From contig CM036158.1 of NCBI GenBank assembly GCA_020631735.1, positions 81,087,447 through 81,151,446 on the forward strand: a DNA stretch of 64,000 bases. The letters run 5' to 3'. Both the position numbers and the translations under genes were made by a program. Every line of letters begins with the position of its first letter. The stretch's first letter is position 1. Shown piece by piece: positions 58,369 to 64,000 of the stretch. This DNA comes from Saccharum officinarum. Lineage: Eukaryota > Streptophyta > Magnoliopsida > Poales > Poaceae. The notes under the pieces are model-generated. The model did not search any database. It saw only the letters and a program-made list of their open reading frames with translations, and was not told the origin of the DNA.

Positions 58369-59916
58369 ATTGGTATTTATTAACTTGATACTTGTTTTAG
58401 TAGCCACCTATTAATTACCTGCACCTCTAGCTTACTTGTTCTAGGTTGTCATCCCTAGTGTTGGAGCTAAAAGTGATTGTAGGCACTACCTAGCATTGCT
58501 ACTAAGTAGTTATCTTATTATTTTATGTGACTAGAAAGAATATGAAGATAAGAATGGAAAGGTATCCGCAAGCGCACAGATAATTATACTATTGTAGCAT
58601 TTTACCAAGGAGTACTCGAGGGATCGTTATTTATATTTTTACCATTAGAAAGGGATGGCTAAAGGAAATGTGATGATCACTTGTACATGCAATGTGTTAT
58701 CCATGTCTCATCCATCTACTCATAACAGGGATAAGTCATAAGATAAATAATAATGAATGATAAATGTTAAGTCATAAATAATATAATTCACTTAGAGCAC
58801 TCCCTTCTATAGAATTAGCATGGTTTAGGTAGATTAAAGGAATATTCCTAAGTCATTCTTAATCACATGTCAAAATATACTATGATTAGTGCAATTACAC
58901 CTAGCAATCATCGCAAGATAACTTCATATCTACACATAAGGGACATTACCAAGGAAGATCAAGAACAGAGCAAATCTTCCTTCGTAATCGGGTCCTACTT
59001 GTTCTATATTCGGGGAGTGAGCTACAAAGGACTCAATGGGAGTATCATATCCATGATCTACCATATGGCCGGGAATATAGAATGCATCCGCAGGTAAACA
59101 ACATATAAGCACCATGCTTACACAATGTTGACCACTCACCCATTGTACTTCTAGGTGAGCACTATACGATCTTATGCTTGAATATAAAGATAATCTAACT
59201 ATACTAAGCATATAATCAAAGTAGATGATGACAATATAACTAAGAACATAAACAATATATAGAGTAATGTCAAATCCATTGTAGATAGAAAATAAATACA
59301 GAAAGATACAAGAGAGAGGTTACAGAAGGCTTTACCAAGCCACGCTCTTGACACGATCCAGAATCCAAGCGAAGCTTGCCTCCCTCTACTTCTAGCCTAG
59401 TTAGCTATGCCCTAGAATATGGTGGAGCTCTAAGGAGATTAGGGTTTCTGGCCCTGATAACTTGATCAAATGACTTCAATCCCCCGAACCCAGAGGGTAG
59501 CATCTTGCTTATATAGGCTGGTGGGATGAACTAGAGCCCTCGAATCAAACCGACCTTGATTAATGGTGAAGATGCAATCCCTAAGGCGAAGGAGGAACCA
59601 ATGTAGAAGACCTAGGCTAACAGGTAGGCCCCTCGGTTGGCCGACCTAGCTCAATGCCAGGTGGGCCCTCCTTCGGCGGGTTGCCTCCTCGTGTCTTCTA
59701 GATCCTTCTCAACTTAGTTCCCATGTAGGATATGCTTTTTAGCCTGACATGTGGGTCCTCTTTGGCTCTTTTCCTGAGTAACCCCTGCAGAAACACAGAT
59801 TCACCAAAACCTATGGAATTCTATCAGTTTAACCCTTAATTCTATGTTGGAGATTGATTTATATCCTTATTTATGTTTCATTGATGGTTTATAATAGTAG
59901 TTAGTGACCGTCAACA
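58369..59916 (-). repeat. LTR of unassigned family (copy D), 3' LTR of a minus-strand element
   Basis: About 1548 bp. The right end CCGTCAACA is followed on the element strand by a polypurine-like CTTTGGGGAGT, so this is a 3' LTR whose internal region lies to the right. The left boundary is uncertain. TATTGGTA at 58369 resembles TGTTGGTA of copy A with one G-to-A change, but TGCTAGCCC at 58354 is an alternative. A minus-strand TATATAA box lies near 59513. It aligns with copies A and B/C. Confidence 0.68.
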
Positions 59917-62560
59917 ACTCCCCAAAGCTTAACCTTTGCTAGTCCCTTAGCAAAGCTAAACTCTACAGTGGATCAGGAGTTGCTTCAATACTTTCACGTC
60001 TTAAAAGTACAGATGCGTTCAAACAGGAATTCTCCTCTGCATTAGAATAAACTTGTTCTGACTTTCAAACTTACCCATATTACCTTAAACCATGGGGCTT
60101 CTTAGCCTTCACTCGAGTGTTGAGTAATTGAAAGACAGAATGGCCAAGTCAAGCACTATGTCTTAAGCTCTTCATTCAACCATCATTTTGCAGTTTTTAT
60201 AAATTTTAAAATAAAACTCAGAGATTCCTTTGTATGATCCTCTCAAGTCTCTCATATATGTGGTATTTGTGGATCCTCACCAAGGCAATATTGATGTTAT
60301 GCCTTCTCTCTCTCACCCTACAACTAAGGCTTATGTGAAGCTCATATGTATGGAGACAGCTCATACATACTTGCAAAGCATATATTATAAAGTCAAACAA
60401 TGGATTCAGAAAAACAAGTCATACAATCAAATCAAGATGTGCATGTGTGTGGATATGAGGAGTGAAATGGATATATGGTGGGAGTGGTTATGAATGGTGT
60501 CAATGGTGGTAATGGTGAAAACCTAATTCTACTCTTGCTCCTTAAAAACATACCTCTCTTTTAAAATTTGGAAATAACCATGCAAGAAAACATGGGCTAT
60601 CTTATTCATTTCTTCTCTTTTTTTAGGCGGGCATCAGAGTACCCATGTTTTAACATTTCAGACACTTATCCATTTTTTCTAATACTTTTCTTTTTTTATG
60701 AATAACTTTTGCATAGCCACATGCTTCTTTTCTGCAACAGAATTTTGAGAGATAAAAACAAGAACATTAGAGCTTCATTTGGTGGCATTTAGGGTGATTA
60801 GGTAGATGGATGAAAAACATATTTTTGGTGTTCACTCCCAATGTAAGAGTAGAATATTTTTGGGTGGATCTAAATAGGAAGCATGTTGTTGAGTAGTTCC
60901 AGTGTAGAAGCAGCATATTTGGGTGGAGTGTGCGTGATCTTGATTTTAAAAGCATAACAAGTCTCTAAGGGTCAACAAAGCTCAATAGCACTCAATGCAA
61001 ATACAAGCAGCATATGTGGAAGTTTTCTTAGTCTAACATTCATGTATGGATGTGGTAGGAATTCAAGCTCTGTTATACAAGGAACTCATCATGTAGCATT
61101 TAAAATTTTCAAAAGATAAATCTCTGGAACTCAAGTATCACTAGGAACAAGATAAACAGTAGCTTAGACCTTTTCATATCATATCCGTCAATTACCTAGA
61201 CTTAGATCAAGTATTTGCTACCCATAAATTTTAGGCTCATAGTAAATCTTTCGGTCAAAACAATTGTATCTAAAACGTAGGAGAATTAAAGACTGAAAAC
61301 TAGGTACTTGAAAGGAATTATGGCAAAGCAACTATTCATCATTTCCATAAAGAGATTATCTTAGAGTCTATTTTATTTAAGCAGAAAAGCAAACTTATGT
61401 ATACACTCTCTTTTTATTTTATTTCAAACTTAAAGATCACACCAATCTACTATGTATATAGAGCTAAAAAGAAAATATTTATTTTGTTTTATGGTTATGT
61501 ATCTTTTTATTGTTTTTAATGAATAGCACACTTAAAAGTAGTAAAACAAAAGGAGAAAAGAAATACTTAGCTAGATACATGGGGGATATTTTTCTCCCAA
61601 GCTGGATGATGACGTACTCGTTTATTCTTGCTGTGTAGTAAACCGGCAGTGGAAATGTACTCACTCCTCTATCGCAGTATTAATTGATGATGATGATGGT
61701 TGAAGCAGTGCTCTAATAGTGGATAGAACATCCACTCGCTTGTTGGTTCTTCTTGATCCTTTAAATCCTGCAAAACTCAAATAGACAACAAAACTTGTGA
61801 AACAGATTAAGCGTTAGTGGTTAACCACCTAAGCCTCAGTTGCCTAGAGCTCTTCCATGCTTGATTATGTTTATTTTAAGCATAATTGCAACAGGATCTT
61901 TTTATCAATATTATTTTTGGGTTTTATATTTTATATGATGTAATAGAAAATATAACAAGATAAATGAATATTTATTTTTATTTTTATGCCACCAAGGTGA
62001 ATATTCCTGCAGGTTTTATGCCATAAAATTATTCACATAGGGCTTAGGAATATTGGTGCAATGCAACAAGCAAACATTTTTATTCTCTTTTTTCTAATGC
62101 AGATGTAGTAAAGTAAATATGCAACATAAATTAATTATACTAATGTAGGAAAATAAATATGTTAAAAGAAAAATTATGCAATGCTAAAAAGGGAAATAAG
62201 GATAACTACCGAGTTTACCTCTCAGCGAGGGTTAAAGTCCTCCAAACAAAACTTCTTGTCTTATTCATTCTTCCCATGGTGCATCACTAGGTCTGAATGG
62301 CGACGCTGGTTGCACCTCTTGTGATGGTAAACTGGACAATGATCCCTTCTCCTTCCATATCTGTTTAGTTGGTGAAGTTGAGTTTGATGTTGGGGACTTG
62401 TCCTTCACAGGTTCTTCTTCATCATTCTTTTCTTCTTTATTCTTTTCTTCCCAGGGTGCAAATCTAGAGCAGCGAGCTTGTTTGGGTGATGTGGAAAGTG
62501 ATATTGTGAGAAAAAAATCTAGAAGTGCATGTTCGGCCATTGTTTATTAGCATCTTGCTG
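59917..62560 (-). mobile_element. Internal region of the copy D element, partial
   Basis: AT-rich sequence after the polypurine tract, with no gag, RT or integrase motifs. Either only the 3' non-coding part is present or the element is a non-autonomous, large non-coding derivative. No primer-binding site or 5' LTR is seen on the right, so the element is truncated near 62560 or its end is unrecognised. Athila-like lineage is a guess from general layout. Confidence 0.45.
62265..62540 (-). CDS. Small hypothetical ORF, 91 codons
   Basis: It starts MAEHALLDFFLTI (ATG at 62540-62538) and has a charged middle (EEKNKEEKNDEEEPVKDK) and a Ser/Pro/Thr-rich end (SPTSNSTSPTKQ) with APWEE/DAPWEE appearing twice. 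It could be the 5' end of a decayed gag-like protein of the copy D element, because it sits at the far end of that region and on its strand. I recognise no domain, and it may be non-coding. Confidence 0.3.
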   Translation of the reverse strand: MAEHALLDFFLTISLSTSPKQARCSRFAPWEEKNKEEKNDEEEPVKDKSPTSNSTSPTKQIWKEKGSLSSLPSQEVQPASPFRPSDAPWEE

Positions 62561-63403
62561 AAAAAATAATATAATAATTGCACTTTTTACCAAAAATGGC
62601 AAGGCCGTGCGATAAGCCATATTACGGTCGGCCGTAATTTAGCTGCTTCCTTTATTTTATAGCTCTTATGCCATGTTTTCTGTTGTTGTCTAAGTGGGAA
62701 TTGTTAGGCAAGTAGGGTTGTTGTCGCTTGTAAATATGCTTATGGGTTTACTTGTTGTATGGAGAATTGTTTTTCATGTTTTTGGTGGTATAACATTGTG
62801 ACCTGCCTCATCGTGCTCTCTACCCAATTGTCCTTGTCGTTATGTGTCTGTGGCACACTATCTTGATTAAGCTTGTTGGTTAAGAGCATCTCAAGAGCAT
62901 TTCTAAATCTAAATCTCTATATCTCTATTTGGAGCCATCTTAGGAATATTCACTCTATATATCTGCCTCACTTCCAACAAAAAAATTTTGCTACCTATAA
63001 TTGAGGTCAGCAATGCAGTGGTTGTCATCTCGTCGAGCCTGGTCGTGCCCACTTCGCACATCGTAGCAACAGGCATGCCACCACTGACCACCCAAAATCA
63101 TGGTCAGCGATGAACGAGGAGATTCGACACTCCAAACAACTCAGAACTAGCCCAAACAACACGTGAACTAGTACATGTACCTGAGTTTCATCTCGATTCT
63201 CCAACAGGAAATTCGTCAAATACCATTCGTGCACTCCAACACCAACACCACATTACATCGCTACCTCACCGGACTAGCAGACGCATCAACAGGCCACCAG
63301 CACCTCAATTCTCAGCTACTACGAAGCATCACATCAGCGGAGGTGCGGAACCGACAAGGCCGGATTTTGGTGGGAAAATAGCATAAGACATCTATCTCTC
63401 TTA
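62561..63403. other. Unassigned sequence with a MITE-like segment
   Basis: No gene is seen. At 62884-62942 the sequence GAGCATCTCAAGAGCATTTC with AAATCTCTATATCTCTATTT resembles the terminal sequence of small DNA transposons common in grasses (GAGCATCTCCAA...AGC type). The matching inverted end was not found before 63403, so the call is weak. A TTACGG/CCGTAA inverted repeat lies at about 62623-62638. Confidence 0.35.
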
Positions 63404-64000
63404 GTGTCGGCGTTTGGTCCTACGAGGGTCCTAAGCCAACAAGTGAATCAATGCTGTGTGTCCCTAATCTGGATGGTGATGCAAGGAGAATACATGGAGG
63501 TTTATCCTGGTTCACACAAAAGAAGGCCCTACGTCCAGCGGGGAGGGGAGTATTGTATTTCCTTGCACCTAAGTGCTTGCGTAGGGGTTACATGTTGTGA
63601 GAGAGGGAACTGATCCCAGGTCTTAGAGAAAAAGTAAGAGTACAAAGGAGATTGCTTGAGATGTTGATCTCTTTGGTGGGATGGAGACTGGTTTTCTTTT
63701 CGTCGTCCGTTGTTCTCCGTCCTCCTTTTATAGAGTCCCCTGCCTGCCTTTTATAGGGTAAGAGGAGGCAGGGACACTGGGGTGCCTTTGAGGTGAAGTT
63801 TTGTCGATCGCTGTGGAGGTTGCTGTAGCGACGTGCCCCAAGAATGGCCAGCCATCCCCGGACACCATGGTGACATAGAGGATGAGACGGTAAAAAAACT
63901 CCGAGTCATGTGTCACGCAAGCCTTGACTGTCGGTTGGTCGAGGCCGGGTCGAGGTCAGGTCGAGGTGGATCGACAGTGAATGGATAAGGCCGAGTCCCC
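63404..64000 (-). repeat. Start of a Tat/RIRE2-type LTR, cut by the window end
   Basis: TGTCGGCGTTTGG at 63404 opens a GC-rich sequence with GGTTTATCCTGGTTCA and CCCTACGTCCAG, which I recognise as typical of grass RIRE2/Tat LTRs. A minus-strand TATAAAAGG box near 63748-63756 gives minus orientation. Small ORFs here (63404-63613, 63728-63916) are within the LTR and not genes. Confidence 0.65.

Overview
The window is plant DNA from a large, repeat-rich grass (Poaceae) genome. The retrotransposon families, the very long GC-rich LTRs and the decay patterns fit a panicoid-type grass, but the species cannot be told from the sequence. I found no credible host gene, tRNA, rRNA or CRISPR array. Nearly everything is LTR retrotransposon, nested up to four deep, and the boundaries are supported by TG...CA ends, 5-bp target-site duplications (TSDs), primer-binding sites and polypurine tracts.

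Layout. (1) 1-8855: the 3' end of a plus-strand SIRE/Maximus-type Copia element. Its 3' LTR (806-8855) is split by a solo LTR of its own family (1472-3445) and by a 4.1-kb solo LTR of another family (3770-7856). (2) 9021-21290: a solo LTR of an unassigned, possibly Athila-like family, split by a complete minus-strand SIRE-type Copia element (9105-20102). (3) 21291-24004 and 57179-58368: old GC-rich host sequence, tentatively the remains of a Tat/RIRE2-type Gypsy element. (4) 24005-57178: another LTR of the unassigned family with a perfect TSD. It is split by a 31.5-kb plus-strand Tekay-like chromovirus (24873-56366). That element carries a second copy of the 4.1-kb solo LTR inside its 5' LTR (27708-31730) and a complete 12.7-kb minus-strand Tat-lineage Gypsy element inside its gag (35042-47751, perfect TSD). 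(5) 58369-62560: a third LTR of the unassigned family with part of its internal region. (6) 63404-64000: the start of a Tat/RIRE2-type LTR that runs off the window.

The most interesting part is the Tat element. Between its 3' LTR and pol it carries a gene on the opposite strand, with seven exons joined by six short GT-AG introns that keep the reading frame. This antisense gene has its own TATA-like box. Between its end and the convergent end of pol lie two tandem arrays (85-bp and 77-bp units) that appear to come from one ancestral monomer. The chromovirus has an extra sense ORF upstream of gag. Both of its LTRs also carry a phase-compatible pair of exon-like acidic coding segments. Its gag-pol has 11 TAG, 3 TGA and no TAA stops before the first frameshift, as expected from C-to-T decay of methylated CAG and CGA codons.

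All element genes seen here are broken by stops or frameshifts, so this copy of the locus is probably inert. Extra ORFs, antisense ORFs and 3' tandem repeats are known in principle for plant Gypsy elements. The details here (exon structure, promoter candidate, paired exons in the LTR) come from direct reading and have not been compared with any database.
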